Positions 29,530-30,109 of a stretch of 30,109 nt of DNA are shown here, in pieces. The stretch's first letter is position 1; the number at the start of each line of letters is the position of its first letter. The notes under the pieces were generated by a model. It had not been told where the DNA came from. It was given only the letters and a program-made list of their open reading frames with translations, and did not search any database. Origin of the DNA: Geosiphon pyriformis (taxonomy: Eukaryota; Glomeromycota; Glomeromycetes; Archaeosporales; Geosiphonaceae); contig JAAOMT010000518.1 of NCBI GenBank assembly GCA_016748015.1, positions 245,411 to 275,519 of the forward strand. The letters run 5' to 3'. Both the position numbers and the translations under genes were made by a program.

Positions 29530-30109
29530 TAAAATTGATTTAATAAATTATAAGTTCCTTTTTTTTGGTAAATGTTTGATTTATTATAAAATTAAAAAAT
29601 TATTTATCACAAAATAAAAACAAAAAACCATGAATTTTATTTTATTTTGCACTCAAAAAATTTGAATTTTTAAACATCAAAAGAATTTTTTTTTATATGG
29701 CAAAAAGCACTTGGTTGAACTAATGAAAAAATTTCATAAAATTAACACAAAACTTATGATTGTTACTTTTAAAACAATCAAGAGAAAAAAGCTATATATA
29801 TATATATTTGCTAAATGTGTTGAATAGATCAAATTTTATTATATAACACATCCAGATAATTACGTTTTTGTGAACGTTATGTGTCTATAACAATTGAAAT
29901 TTCATTTTTTGATGATTATAAACTTTATTATCATAGAAAACTACAAGGCTGATTTCCAAAGTTATTTGAAAAGGGTTAGGATGATCGCTTTTCTTTTAAA
30001 TTTTTTATAAATCAATAAAAATTCACGAAATATATTTAAACTTTCCTTTGAAAATTTTCACTTAATATAATTTTTTCTAATTAACAGGCCAAAATCAAAA
30101 GCTCTCTAA
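29530..30109. repeat. Right arm of the inverted repeat shared with 1308-1865
   Basis: The last ~380 bases are the near-exact reverse complement of 1308-1690, and weaker similarity reaches back to about 29530. The match runs to the final base, so the repeat probably continues beyond the window. Confidence 0.88.

Noticed and set aside
1-30109. tRNA genes or snRNAs
   Set aside because: I looked for GTTCGA-type B boxes with cloverleaf-compatible flanks and found none; hits such as GTTCGA at about 3725 fall inside a coding exon.

Overview
The window looks like nuclear DNA of a very AT-rich, intron-rich, early-diverging fungus. Glomeromycotina or a related Mucoromycota lineage is my best guess, inferred from gene content and base composition rather than proven. 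The protein genes are eukaryotic, split by short GT-AG introns, and match fungal versions of housekeeping proteins. They sit in long A/T deserts full of simple repeats. There are no operons, ribosome binding sites, CRISPR arrays or other bacterial features.

Layout. 1-1271 is a near-perfect palindrome whose arms each carry a 5S rRNA gene, pointing towards each other. 1308-1865 is one arm of a second inverted repeat whose partner is the last ~580 bases, so both ends of the window are repeats. 2396-4307 (+) is an eight-exon gene with a borealin/Nbl1-like N-terminus. It faces two genes on the minus strand: CSN7 (COP9 signalosome subunit 7, 5116-6291, five exons) and VPS16 (HOPS/CORVET subunit, 6772-10672, nineteen exons). 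I rebuilt both exon by exon with consistent phases. 10673-15116 is a desert with a decayed copy of a repeat that is also found upstream of the lipase relic. 15117-15830 (-) is a small four-TM fungal membrane protein. 17956-19438 (-) is BOS1/membrin, an ER-Golgi Qb-SNARE. Both lie in a dense microsatellite cluster (14.4-18.5 kb) that enters their introns. 19.6-22.2 kb is a desert beginning with a hAT-like transposon end. 22229-23317 (+) is an intronless TFIIB gene. 24234-25953 (+) is an ISC1/SMPD2-type neutral sphingomyelinase with one GC-AG intron. 27055-27834 (-) is a damaged class 3 lipase, followed by rearranged repeats to the end.

How the genes relate. VPS16 (vacuolar tethering), BOS1 (ER-Golgi fusion) and the sphingolipid phospholipase C all act in membrane traffic or lipid turnover. 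TFIIB, CSN7 and the borealin-like protein serve transcription, cullin regulation and mitosis. I see no sign that they are co-regulated; this is an ordinary mixed fungal neighbourhood. The unusual material is structural: the 5S palindrome, the inverted repeats at both ends, the rearranged lipase-upstream repeat, and a 13-bp inverted repeat around a short coding-like segment.
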